Source of the DNA: Psoroptes ovis
Lineage: Eukaryota; Arthropoda; Arachnida; Sarcoptiformes; Psoroptidae
Assembly: GCA_002943765.1 (NCBI GenBank)
Contig: PQWQ01000013.1
Span: 1,364,001 to 1,428,000 of the forward strand
Length of the DNA stretch: 64,000 nucleotides
Direction of reading: 5' to 3'
In this document: in pieces, positions 38,832-50,783 of the stretch
How the letters are laid out: each line of letters starts with the position of its first letter
How positions within the stretch are numbered: the first letter of the stretch is position 1
Made by a program: the position numbers and the translations under genes
The notes under the pieces: model-generated
Told to the model about the DNA's origin: nothing
What the model saw: only the letters and a program-made list of their open reading frames with translations
The model's database searches: none

Positions 38832-41800
38832 ATGGCAGGTATGTATCAAAAAATTTCCTTATAAATTCCATTTAAATTCTCATTTTGAGCCGATTTTAGG
38901 TAATCAAATACCTTATACGGTCAATTGTAATCTTTGTGGTTGTACCGGTGCTTCAGTACGCTGTTCAAAATGTAATTCTATGGCATTTTGCATTGATTGT
39001 GATGATATGTATCATCGACATCCCAAAAGGCGAAATCACTTAAGGCAAGCTGTAGCTCTCGAATATGTAGGTTTATTGGTTTTGGCCTCTGTTGATTCAA
39101 TTTTTGATATAAATTTTAATTTTTGATGATATTTTAGATTCAATTAATGGAAAAACAACGACATCAACAGCAGTCTGAGCAACAACATTCGACACCAGCA
39201 CAAATCAATAACAACATCAAAAATAGCAACAATACAACGCCATTGTATCCATGGCGGGTTGCAAGAACATTGCCAAGAACACCCGAAATGCTATGGGAAA
39301 ATAAAAATGGTCATCCATCTAAAATGCCCATACCACCACCGAGGAGAAAGAAGAAAAATTATTTTATAGCCGGGATCAAAGATACATTACGCAAATGGGT
39401 GAATTCACCGACACCTAGTGAAATTAAACCTTCTTCACAATCACATGTAAATCATCCTACAATCAATCAATCTTTGGTCAAACAAAATCAATTAACAGCT
39501 CCTAATCCTATAAAATCATCAAAATCAGTTTCAGCATTTCGGCCCTTACCGCCAACCCCCGCCACAGATGAATTGTATGCAAATATGCGTAAACATTCAA
39601 TGCAACCATTGCAACCGCCACAAAATGTACGAATGCTGAAAACAAAACAAATTACAACCAGTGCTATTGATTTACAAAATAATGATCGAATAAATAATTT
39701 GACAAATAGATCGAGTTTACCGCGTAATAATTTTTCGCAGCGAAGTTTTGACAGTGAAGATAATGAAGATAAACAATCTATGATGTTTTCGAATTTTCGT
39801 GGATCAACTCAATCAATGTATCCAACATGCAATATAAATGATAATGAAGATGAAAATATTCAAATAAACAAATATTGTCCATCAACATCAACACTAAGAT
39901 GTAATAATCATTGTTCACATTTCAATAATCATCATCATTGCCATTGTCATCAACAGCAACAAAAACAAATGTTCAATTGCTGCTGTAATAACACTATTCA
40001 TCACCAACAACAACAACCATGGGCATCGAATTCTAATGAAGAATTAAGATATAATAATAATAATAATGATGATGAATCAGATGATGAAAATGATTTGTTA
40101 ATAATGAAATTGCTGAACGACAGTCACAACAATAGGTTACCATCAGTATTAAGCCGTGATATTAAAAATCGTTTGCGTAGAGCTAAAATGAAAAGATCAC
40201 AATCAACATATACAATGTTTAATGGTGATAATAATTTCAATTATAATGATTATGAAGATGAGAATGGTGACGAAGACGACGGTGATGATGATGATGATGA
40301 TGATGAAGAATTCCAAATGAAATGTCGTGCACAAAATCTTTTACATAAGAATAGAATGATTAATAATAATAATAACAATAGTAATAACCATAAAATACGG
40401 TGCCGTTCATCATCGATTATACGTGATACAAGTAAAATTCATCATCAACCATCGCCATCGCCATCAATAAAATCATCAAAAAGTTTTCAAGAAAAATATC
40501 GTCATTCAGATTTATCGGATTCAAGTTCAAGTTCACAATCTCATGTTATGAATAAAATGATTCATCTCAAGAATGCAAAAATGAACAACAACAATAGTAC
40601 CAATGATGATGTGAATAATAATAAAACGAAATGGTCATGCACTTATTGTACATTTATGAATGATATGCAGAGAAATATATGCGAAATTTGCTGTAAAACG
40701 AGAAAAAATTCTGAACAAAGATCATTGATCAATAAAAGAGTTTCAATAGATGAGAGCATTTCAGATCAAAATAAAATTGATGATAATCAACAGCAGCAGC
40801 AGCAACAGCAACAACAAAAAACAGAACAATCAAAAGAACAAGAAATGAAATTCGACGAATCTTTTGTACGTGAACAAATTGAAATTGAGAAACAATTGTT
40901 CAAAAGTAAAAAAGAAAATGATTTATCGAGAATATCGGAGAAGGTTGACAAAACTGAGACAGAATTGAACGATTTCAAGGAGAAAAGTGATCAAAACAAT
41001 GATATTAAATCGATAGATCAAAATGAAATTGTAACAAAAATAATTGAAGAAAAAATTAATGAACAATTTGGTAAATTGAAATTAACATCATCACCATCAT
41101 TGGTGAGTAAGAGCGATGATGTAAATCATAGTGAAAAAAATAAACAGCAATCACTTGAAAATGGTCCTCCGCCAACTATTACTAGCTCTTTGGATCCTAG
41201 TCCTAATGCATCAAATCAAATTAATCCGAAACAATGTTCGCCGAATTTCATTCATCAAAGAACTCCATCATCGCTAAGCGGTAATAGTTTGAAACCGAAC
41301 ATGTTTTCTTATAATAATAATCAACAATCAACGATGATGGATCATCCAACTCCATTTTATCAGCAACAACTACATCAGGTAAAGCCTCTGATAGAATTTT
41401 ATTCAACAATCATTATAATTATTCTTTTTTCAATTTAGATTCCTGAGAATTTATATCGAATGAATCGATTTTCAAGTTTCGATGATCTCCAATCGCTTAG
41501 CAGTACATCAAGTTCGCTATTATTTTATCCAGATTCATCGAAAAATCTACAAAATTCATTAATTAATACTAGTAAACAAATGATACAAATGTTGCGTGAA
41601 GCAGAAAAAAAAGGTTATACGGCTGATGATCTCGAAGCAGCTATTCATTTTGATCCGATTAATCCAGTGGATTGGCTGGAAAAAAATTGGAAAAATCTTT
41701 ATGAAGCTGTAATGACAATATCGAATAAACAAATTGTTGATTGGGAATGTGCAAATGGAAACAATATAAAAAATATATCAATGATCACTGAAAAAGATGC

Positions 41801-44800
41801 TAAAATTGCATTACACTTGTGCAAAGGAAATTTATGGCAATCAATTGAAAAATGTGTACAAAGATATCAAGAGAATAAACTATTCAATTCAATGGCAACC
41901 AATAATCACAGCGAAAATAATTTCAATAAACAATCACCATCTAAAAGTGAATATTTTTCAATGAAAGTGACTGGTTTAGGGTCAGGACGTGCCAATAATG
42001 ATTCGAATCAAATCATCAACAATAATAATAATGACAGTGAAAATGAATTTGATTATTCTGAACATTCAAAATTGCCTATGGAAGAGTTTCTCTCATCTAA
42101 TGATAATACAGCGATTAATCCAAAAGATGAACTATTAGACTTATATATGAAAAATATAAAAGATTCAAAAAATTTTGATTATAATGAATTGGAAACATTG
42201 ATACAAAATTGGCAACAAGAAAAAGCAACCTCTGACTTGGAACGTGAGCAATCACGATTACGTGAGAAAGAACGGCAAAAAATGCAAAAATTACTCGATG
42301 TTCAAAAAAGAATTGGACATGTTCGCAGTGGTGGCAGCGGTTATTTATCCGATGGTACTACCACTGAAGAAGAATTAGATCGAGAGGTTGCACGTGTTTT
42401 TCAAAAACGACGGCCTCTATCAATGACTGAAAGTGATTCAGACCGAACACCAACATTCACTGCAAAAGAAATGGAACTTTTCGAAATTCCATCAACATCT
42501 TCATCGGTCATATCAACTGTAAATGACAAGATCAATCAAAAACAATCACAAATTAAACAAAAAATTGAAACAAAATTGAATGAATTGACAATGAATCGAA
42601 CGAATGAAAAATATTCATCTTCCAATGAAAGTGATACATTGATTCAACAATCACCGATATCATTCACGGATAATGATTCAGAAAATGAAAACTTTACCGA
42701 TGCTCATACTGAAATCAGTGTAACACCTTCAAATTCACCTGATAAAATTGTCGATATTAATAATAATACGATTAATAATCAAAAGTCAACAACAAAACAA
42801 TTAAAAGCACAAATTGTAACTGATCAAATTTATAATTTTTTCGCTACCACTCAACCATATAAGGTTGTTCAAAAGTTTGAAACCGGAAAACCTAAATTAT
42901 TGACACCGAAAAAAACCAAGGATAAAATTGAGCACAAACAAATCGATTCACAAATAATAACGAGTACTTCGATTGATAATACCCTTCACCCAATGATGAC
43001 AGGTGAACCATTGAAAATTGAAACACCGAAAAAACTTTCTTCTTCATCATCAGTGAAGGTGAGGAATATTCTATTGCTTTGTCCCTACAATTTTATTTTT
43101 TTGCTTTAAAAAATATAACACATAACAAATATGAATTTTTTTTTGCATGATTTATAATGAATCATGTTGATTTGTTTTTATTACGTGTATGTATTGTTGT
43201 CATTGAAATGATTTTCAAATTATGTATGTACTAAAAAAATAGGAAAATCGATCAAAAATAAAAATTAGATTATCATCAACGAAATCATTGAGCTTTTCGG
43301 AATTATCATCATTTCTAAATGCGAATAAAGACATCAATAATAATAATAATAATGACAACGGCAATAATGATGATATCACAATATCGATGATACAACAAGA
43401 TCCCGTGTATAGTAAACCGAGAGGTTGTGATAAATTACAACGTGCTATATTGATGAATTCGCAAATGAAATTATCAAATAATAGTCATTATAATAATTAC
43501 CATGACGATGATGATGATGATGAAAGTAATAGTGAATCTACAAGATCTCTAATCATACAAATGGATGAAAATGATCCACAACCATTGCGGCAAAAGCAAC
43601 AAAGAAGAAGTATTCGAATAAAATTAAATCGAAAGCAGCAACAACAAATACAGCGACAGCAAAATCCTTCAAATAAATTGCAAAAAGCTGAAAGTATTGA
43701 TTCATATTTTGCCGATAATCAACTCGATTATAAACAGCAGCAACAGCAGCCACATCAACAACAAGACATGCAGCAATGTCCACAACCAGATAATGATATA
43801 CAAATGAAAAAAGAGAATGCACGTAAATTTATAGTGAGAAAATTACAAAAATCATTGGAATCATTATCATCATTGACAAAATCTACATTGATTAAGCCAT
43901 TTAAAAATAATAATAATAATAACAGTGATAATGATGATAATCTAATTGTCAATTATCGATTTTGATTGATTTTAAAATCATTAATGAATCCTGATTAATC
44001 TATATGCATAATATTGAAATAAATAATTTTTAAAATCAATATTTCTCTTCCCCCAACTGTACAAAATTGTATTGTATTATTGACATTTGTTTTATTTTAT
44101 TTTTCTTAAACGATTTCAGCCTCAATCATCATCTTCGTCATTGTCAACATCGCCATCTTCTTCGACTTCAAATGCATTATTTACAAAAGTAAATAATGAT
44201 GATCCATATTCATATGAATTTCAGTGGGCAAGAACTGAATTAGAATGTGAATTATGTACGACAGTACAACCAATACAAGATATAGTTGTAATGATATCAT
44301 GTACACATTATGCATGTCGTCAATGTATGAAAAATTATTTGACATTACAAATACGTGAACAACAACGATTAATAATAAAATGTCCATTCTGTAATGAGCC
44401 TGATTTATCTGTCGATCAAGATGAACAAGTATTCAATTATTTAGCATTGTTTGATCCGTTCATTAGACATATATTGGACAAAGATGTTTATGAATTATTT
44501 CAACGAAAAATGCGTGATCGTGCATTGATGCGTGATCCTAATTTTCTATGGTGCACTAAGGTACTTGTAATAAATTGAGATTGAAAATTTTTATCAAATT
44601 TTTATTTAAATCAATTTCTTCTATTCTTTTTGAATTACAGTGTTCATCTGGTTTTATTGTACCTAATCCAAAAGCATTGACAGTTATCTGTCCTGATTGT
44701 CATCATGTATTTTGTCGACAATGTAAAAAACAATGGAAAAGTGAACATTTAAATCGAACTTGTGAAGAATTCAATCGCTGGGAAAAAGATAACGATGGTG

Positions 44801-45836
44801 ATTATGCTGAACAATTATTGAATAAACATTTAGAAGAATTTGGAATTGGTATTTTGAAAATATTACATAAAAATTTTCATTATTTTGAATTAACTCCATG
44901 GTTATAAATATTATTTTCATAGAATGCCCTAATTGCCATTTTCGTTATCAATTAGCCAAAGGTGGATGCATGCATTTTCGCTGCATTCAATGTTCATACG
45001 ATTTTTGTGGTGGATGTAATCAGCCATTTAAATTAGGAAGCGTTAGTTTTGAAATTCGTAATATTAATCAAATCTTTATTCATTAATCAATTCCTCTTAT
45101 TTTTCACAGCGATGTTTTCGTGCTAAATTATGCGAACGTCTTGGTTTACATGCGCATCATCCACGTAATTGTTTGTTTTATCTACGAGATAAAGAAATAA
45201 GCGACTTGCAAAAATTATTGAAGGTATGGAATGCATCATTGACTGTGAATTAATAATTTCAAACTTTCAATCATTCAAACAATCAGCAAAATAATATTGA
45301 ATACAAGACTGTCGCTGATAATAATGATGGTAATAACGATAATAATCAAAGCAATGACAGCAAAAATAAATATGACAGAACTTATAGAACATTCACGTTA
45401 AATTATCCTAGATGTCAAGTGATGGAACAAAAAGAAGTAAATTTTGTTATGAAAGATAGACCTTGTAATCGTATAGTTGAAATGGCTGGTCTTTGCAAGT
45501 AATATTTTTTGTACGGGACCGTGAATTTCGCAATTTTTAATTAAATTTTTTCTTTCAAACAATGTCGAATTTAGATTACATTATAAAGAATATCTTGGAA
45601 ATCTTATTTATCGCAATAAAATTGATCCAATCACAATATTGAGTGAAAGTGAATTAGAATTGACATTGAAAAGAGAAAATATTCGTATACCGACAAAAAT
45701 ACGTGGAGAGGATTATGTTGAAAAATTAAAAGAGGCAAGAATTTTTTTTTACATAATTTTAAAAAAGAAATTATAATAATTCATTTTAACTCATTATAAA
45801 CAGTTAATTTTGGAAAAAATTCCATTGGAAAAATAA
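38832..45836 (+). CDS. LUBEL: HOIP/LUBEL-type linear-ubiquitin E3 ligase (RBR family)
   Basis: Exons: 38832-38838, 38900-39066, 39138-41378, 41439-43058, 43243-(43833 or 43947), 44120-44560, 44641-44848, 44923-45041, 45110-45223, 45287-45498, 45575-45734, 45804-45836; about 1970 or 2008 residues. Order of parts: a B-box zinc finger at the very N terminus (CNLCGCTGASVRC, CIDCDDMYHRH); long Asn/Gln/His-rich disordered regions; an NZF finger (WSCTYCTFMNDMQRNICEIC, about 40631-40690); a UBA-like segment (LREAEKKGYTADDLEAA, NPVDWL); RING1 (CELCTTVQP, CTHYACRQC, CPFC); IBR (CPDCHHVFCRQC); RING2 with the catalytic Cys (GGCMHFRC, codon 44967-44969); and an LDD with the HOIP hallmarks HHPRNCLFYLRD, VMEQKEV and AGLCKLHYKEYL. 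By family it builds Met1-linked ubiquitin chains in innate and stress signalling. The RBR-LDD identification is firm. The end of exon 5 is uncertain, and the last intron appears to use a GC donor. Confidence 0.93.
40787..40820 (+). repeat. CAG/CAA repeat encoding polyglutamine
   Basis: A run of about 11 glutamine codons (mixed CAG and CAA) inside the long exon of the HOIP-type gene. It is one of several Gln, Asn, Asp and His homopolymer stretches in this protein. Confidence 0.85.
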
Positions 45837-45897
45837 TTGAAAATTGTCGACTAAATAATTTTTCGATTCAAATAATGAATTATTTGTTTACTAAAAC

Positions 45898-46809
45898 TTA
45901 AATCGAAAAGAATAAAAGCATATTAGAAATTATGAAAATTGAAAGAATTGATTTCCAATTATTATTGATAGTGAATGCACCAGAAATAATGCTTTCAACA
46001 TTGTTCGATGGTTCCGATTTATATTGTTCTTTATTTTCAGTAGATTCGTTATCATCAAAATCAACGTTATCATTGCCATTATTATCGGCATCTTCATTTT
46101 GTCCACCTTCTTCTGCGATTTCATCTTCTGCTGGTTGGCCATCTGTCGATTCATTTTCATCATTTTCAATCAATGGAATTTTATCCGATACCATTTTGTG
46201 CCAATAAGTTTTCATATCAATCGCAACCGTTGCCATAAATACTATCTCATTGTTCATTGATGATTCAGCTGGAAACCAAAATGCTGATACACTTTTTTTC
46301 GGCATACTATTAGAATGTGTCCATGTATTCTTTGTCGATAGACAGAATTAGAAATTTAAATTGAATTTGACTAATTAAATTTTGAAGTTTTTTTTCATGA
46401 TATAACTTACATTTCCCTCAAATTTCATCTCATCTTTATTCATATCACATTGAAAAGCACGTGTTTGATTTGAATCTATTGGAATAAATGTTCCATCGGC
46501 AATCACATCCAGATTATTAGCCAGACGTGCCTGAACAATGAAACCACCGAATTTAATGCGTTCATTATTGGAATTTATTTCCACTTGTATAAATTCTTCA
46601 TCATTCAAATATGGAAACATTGTTATGTTGAAACGAAATGGATTTGTAGATTCCGGCTGCGGTTGTAAATTATTTCCATGATTAGGTTTCAAATTCAAAC
46701 ACGATTCTTTTGGTGCACCATTATTGCGTCCAAATACATTGGCGACGAATAATGAAAATATGAACAATGTCAGAGATGATTTGAATATTTGATAATTCAT
46801 TTTATACAT
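45898..46809 (-). CDS. Reeler-domain secreted/surface protein, probably GPI-anchored
   Basis: Two exons, 46809-46411 and 46329-45898, joined in phase 0 across an 81-nt intron, give 276 residues (or 273 if the second ATG, MNYQIFKSS, is used). A signal peptide (LTLFIFSLFVANVFG) precedes a reeler domain: the first Cys in ESCLNLKPNHG, then FGGFIVQARL, FQCDMN, NTWTHSNS and FWFPAE. A highly acidic Asn/Glu/Asp-rich segment follows, then a C-terminal hydrophobic tail (SILSIFIISNMLLFFSI) that runs to the stop with no cytoplasmic residues, which suggests a GPI-attachment signal. Reeler proteins include arthropod immune-induced 'defense protein' and noduler types and extracellular parts of reelin and ferric reductases. 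Which role applies here is not visible. The stop codon lies 61 bp from that of the convergent ubiquitin ligase. Confidence 0.8.
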
Positions 46810-47660
46810 TTTTTATGAAAATTGAATTAAAATAAATTCAAATTATAAGCACTGAATTTGATCAATGTTTGTTTTTTCTAAGCAAAACACACAAAATCAT
46901 TTGACTATCTTCGGTAAAATCAAAATGTATAATGAATTTTATCATTGAAATATTTGTTGTTGTCTATTTTTGATTTTTTTTTTGAAAATTCACTTTTTTT
47001 TATCTCAATCAATCCTTGCCCACATACATAAATACCTATTCATACCAAAAATGCAACACCTTACTAATTAGATAAAAATTATTTCCTTTGTACATATTCA
47101 ATATTTTTAACTAATTATTAGAAAATTATTATTATAATCATTATTTCTTTCCACCATTTGCTTTTCAAAAGGAAATCGATAAGTTTTCATTCGAAAAATT
47201 TCAACATTTTGAAATATTGAATCATAATTAAAATATGATAGGAAATGACCAAGATTTTATACAAAGAAAAAAAAGCAATTGTAACCGATTAATTAGTTTC
47301 TTTTTCTGATATTTTCTATTCATACAAAATCTATAATTTCAATATACAAATGGAAACTAGTATGTGAACATAATGATGATTATTAAAGAAAATAATGATC
47401 AATTATGAATCTTATATTCGACCTTAAAACTTTACGAGAAAAAAACAATGATTGTTTGATAATTTTTCTCTCGATTTTTCTTATTATGATTCAAATTTGG
47501 GATAAATATCATTATTTATGGACAATAACCCGAAAAAATCAAAGCGTAAAGATAATAATTTAATTATTGATAACAAAAATGAATGAGATTCAATATTAAA
47601 ATATTTAAAAATTGATTGAAAAGATTCCATTATTTTAATTGTATTGATAAATTATTCAAT
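46810..47660. other. AT-rich intergenic region
   Basis: No coding region seen. It contains the presumed promoter of the minus-strand reeler gene, but I cannot point to a definite TATA box. Confidence 0.5.
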
Positions 47661-47661
47661 A

Positions 47662-48480
47662 CTGTAACGGAACGAATATAATCCCCCCATGATGGCGGAC
47701 GAATTTGTTGAAAACCTTTTCGTTTCCACATTTGATCGTTTTAAAATTTTCTCGAATTCATAATTTGATTTCGAAACGTCATCATATATTCGTTTATTGG
47801 TTTTGATTGTCAAATGTTCGAGATTTCGAACATTTTTTGTAGATCTGATGTCGAATTAATTTAGTTTATATAATTTGATAATTTATCGAAGTTTATATAA
47901 ATCCGGCAAAAAATATTCATTCATGCATCGATCATCAATTGATCACCACCATTCCTAGCATGCCTCTCTTAAACAACCGCTCCGAGCTACAATTTAATCC
48001 TTTTCATCATTTTCGAAATTTATACCATTAAAAAAAACATCAACACGAAAAGAACAGCATGAATTACATAAACGCATGTGGCATATATTTTATATCTTGA
48101 TATCGACAATTTTATGACACCAACAACAAAGCACAAACACGTCCATTTATTGACGATATGGAGATAATTTGATCAAAAAAAATTCCAATACCTATCTCAG
48201 TCAATTATCGAGACCATTGACTGACGATTTGGGCCATTTAATTAAGTATGGAATAGATTTTAACGGACGCAAAATCGAAGTATGCTCGAGCCATAACTCG
48301 CTAAATTGCTCGATCTCAATAGATCATTTGGCTACGGTTTCATTTGTCGTTATTGCAGCAGATATAAATGTACCAACCGGACAAAACCGGACTTTGTGTT
48401 GTGATCGTCTCGAATATTCCTTAGACGCCTCGTTTATTCGATAACTTGATTAACGTTTCAAAACTCTGAAAAAGAACCGA
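47662..48480 (+). other. CpG-richer segment of unknown origin with a TATA motif and a short open frame
   Basis: Compared with its flanks this segment has visibly more C, G and CpG. It contains TTTATATAAATCC at about 47889, with an initiator-like ATTCATTC about 25 bp downstream, and an open frame at 48154-48444 with no ATG start (PLTDDLGHLIKYGIDFNGRK, later VSFVVIAADINVPTG). A TGTAACGG sequence at about 47663 resembles the start of some LTRs, but I found no matching end or target-site duplication. It could be a retroelement fragment, a 5' exon of an undetected gene or an isolated exon remnant. I do not recognise the peptide. Confidence 0.35.
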
Positions 48481-48731
48481 TTCAATGGCTATTCTTGAAG
48501 ATTGCATTCGAAATTATCATCATGAACAACGAAATTAATCAATGCGCCATTAGAAAACTATCACTCGATTTTGATGAACAATGATTATTATGCTACAGAA
48601 AACAAATCATTTAACAATTGATTGGAGCAATGATGAAATTGAATAATACAATAAAAATTTAATGTAAATATAAAATTTCTATAATTCAACAAATATTAAA
48701 ATATTTTAAAATAAATTATCGTTAAAAAAAT

Positions 48732-49175
48732 TCAATTTTTTTTCATCAAAAATTTTAATCGATTCGATTGATTTGAATCATAAATACAAATAATATTTGG
48801 ATGAATTAAACAAATAAAATCAATAAATTGCCGCATATCTTTTTCGAAAGAAAATCTCACACAATTAAATTGCTGTTGTCGTTGATCATCATTATCAATA
48901 TTTTTTTGATTGATTTTCATCGATAATTTTTTCAAATTAACATCAACACCTTGAATATTTTTCCATTCATTTTTATACGAATTTTTACTGTGATTATTTG
49001 GAATTTTCTCCATCGAAATTATTTCATAATGATGAAGATATAAATTCAATTTCATCGGTATCATTTTATTGGCAAATTTCATATGAATTTGAAACCAAAC
49101 CATTTTATTTTTATTTTGTTTATTTTCGACGAGCGAATTAAATATTTTGAAATTCACATTGAAATTCAACGTCAT
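48732..49175 (-). CDS. Hypothetical single-exon protein of 147 residues
   Basis: The frame starts with ATG at 49175 (MTLNFNVNFKIFNS) and ends FLMKKN. The translation has an ordinary residue mix, unlike the random AT-rich frames nearby: WFQIHMKFANKMIPMKLNLY, then a Lys/Asn-rich middle, then FNCVRFSFEKDMRQFIDFIC. Alternating hydrophobic patches suggest beta strands followed by a helix. I recognise no domain, signal peptide or membrane span. A role cannot be assigned. It may be part of a larger spliced gene. Confidence 0.4.
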   Translation of the reverse strand: MTLNFNVNFKIFNSLVENKQNKNKMVWFQIHMKFANKMIPMKLNLYLHHYEIISMEKIPNNHSKNSYKNEWKNIQGVDVNLKKLSMKINQKNIDNDDQRQQQFNCVRFSFEKDMRQFIDFICLIHPNIICIYDSNQSNRLKFLMKKN

Positions 49176-49187
49176 TTTGTTTTTCAA

Positions 49188-50117
49188 TTATTCATTTTAT
49201 TGTTTGATTATTAATTTAGTAAATTGAGATTGAGATTGAAAGAAGAGATTGGTTGACTCAAATGTCAAATCATTGGCAAACTGACTCTTGGTTTGAAATC
49301 AATAAATTTTAAAAAAGAAAAACATTGTCTAAACAAAATCGATTGAAACGTAGCTAAATTTTTATTTACGCATAATCATATGCATAGAAATATGCAAATG
49401 GATTAGCACTTGAGCTAGCTATAAAATTCTTGAGATTCATTTCCTTTTCAATAAAAGATGCTTTTTGAATTTGAGTCAAAACATTAAGAATACTCTCGTA
49501 TATTGAATTTTTTGGCCAAAAAAATTAATCAAACACATCGATTGAAGGATTGATTGACTGATTGATTGATGAGAATAGAATTTTGATTTTTCTAATTAGT
49601 ATTCATCGAGGAATGATTGGATGGAATCATATCGAATTTCTATTCAAAAAAACTTTGTTTGCATATTTATTTCAAAGACCAATGGTCATTTTCATACAAA
49701 AAACAAATGATTTGAAGGACATGTAATTTTTTTTATTCATTTTGGAATATTTTGTAAGTTTTTATTTTTGAAATAATCATCATTATTATCACTACGCCCA
49801 TGAAAAAACTCGTTCGTATCTGAATAATAATAACAATAATAATAATAATAATATCAATAACAGCTTCAAAAAAAGAGACATATTAATACAGATATTATAT
49901 TGTTTCTCAATGGTCAAATTATAATTGAGTTTTCCATTTTTTTTTCATTTCTTCAATCAAGTTACTTGTTGATGATCATTTCTATCCACATATTTTTAAT
50001 AGAAAAGGATTTTGAAAACAAGATCATTTTTGTGATTTCGTTAATTCATTTTGAAATTTTATTTTCATGCTGATGAAATTTTGAAATTTTCTTGATGAAA
50101 TTTTTAAGCAATAAATA
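49188..50117. other. AT-rich intergenic region
   Basis: No gene seen. The stretch holds AAT-type simple repeats at about 49825-49852. It lies between the divergent starts of the small minus-strand gene and the plus-strand secreted protein gene. Confidence 0.5.
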
Positions 50118-50783
50118 ATGGAGACAAAAATGATTGATTCATCAATTATTTTCATTGTATTATCGTTATTGAAAATATCAATTGTTGATGCTACATTTTT
50201 TCCTACACATAATTATGGCTTCAGTTCTTCATATTATTATGGGCCATTTTCATCGTCATTATATTGTCCAACCGTTGTATCACCAGCGACAACATATTAT
50301 TCTACAATAATACCGACAACAACAAAAATTTATCGTCCAGTTGTTTATCCAATCATATATCCAACAACCACAAGAACATATTATCCAATTTGGCGTCCAC
50401 CATCATTTTTCTATAAATTTCGTCAACAAAACGGTACGAATGCTACTGATTATATTTATAAATCAGATTGGTATACACCATTCTGGAAATATCAAGGTGC
50501 TGTGCAGCATTTTCCTAAAAAATCGAATGAAACAACATCAACAGAAAAAGAAGAAAAAAATGACAATAATGCAGAAATGATGACTGAAAAAGAATCGGAA
50601 AAATTGATTGCAACAAAAGAAAAACGTGACAATAAATTCAAATTCGATGAAATCGAAAGAGAATCCGATCCGTTGATCGTCAATGATATGAAAAATAATA
50701 AACAAAAATTGAAATCTAAAAAAATTAAAAAATTCAATTTCAAGCATAAATCAAAATCAATGAAACGTAAACAAAAAATTTAA
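50118..50783 (+). CDS. Secreted Tyr/Thr/Pro-rich protein with a Lys-rich C-terminal half
   Basis: A single exon of 221 residues. An N-terminal signal peptide (IIFIVLSLLKISIVDA) is followed by a low-complexity Tyr/Ser/Thr/Pro region (about 25-100) with repeated TTxxYxP-like units (PATTYYSTIIPTTTKIYRP, YPTTTRTYYP), one potential N-glycosylation site (NGTNAT), then a Glu/Lys/Asp-rich region ending in a very basic tail (KSKKIKKFNFKHKSKSMKRK). I recognise no named family. The composition would suit a structural secreted protein (cuticle, silk-like or glue) or a mineral- or nucleic-acid-binding matrix protein, but that is speculation. AATAAA at 51145-51150 may be its poly(A) signal. Confidence 0.68.
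   Translation: METKMIDSSIIFIVLSLLKISIVDATFFPTHNYGFSSSYYYGPFSSSLYCPTVVSPATTYYSTIIPTTTKIYRPVVYPIIYPTTTRTYYPIWRPPSFFYKFRQQNGTNATDYIYKSDWYTPFWKYQGAVQHFPKKSNETTSTEKEEKNDNNAEMMTEKESEKLIATKEKRDNKFKFDEIERESDPLIVNDMKNNKQKLKSKKIKKFNFKHKSKSMKRKQKI

Noticed and set aside
45932..46260. Plus-strand open frames over the reeler gene
   Set aside because: Antisense shadows of the acidic Asn/Glu/Asp-rich exon. The splice-consistent reeler reading is on the minus strand.
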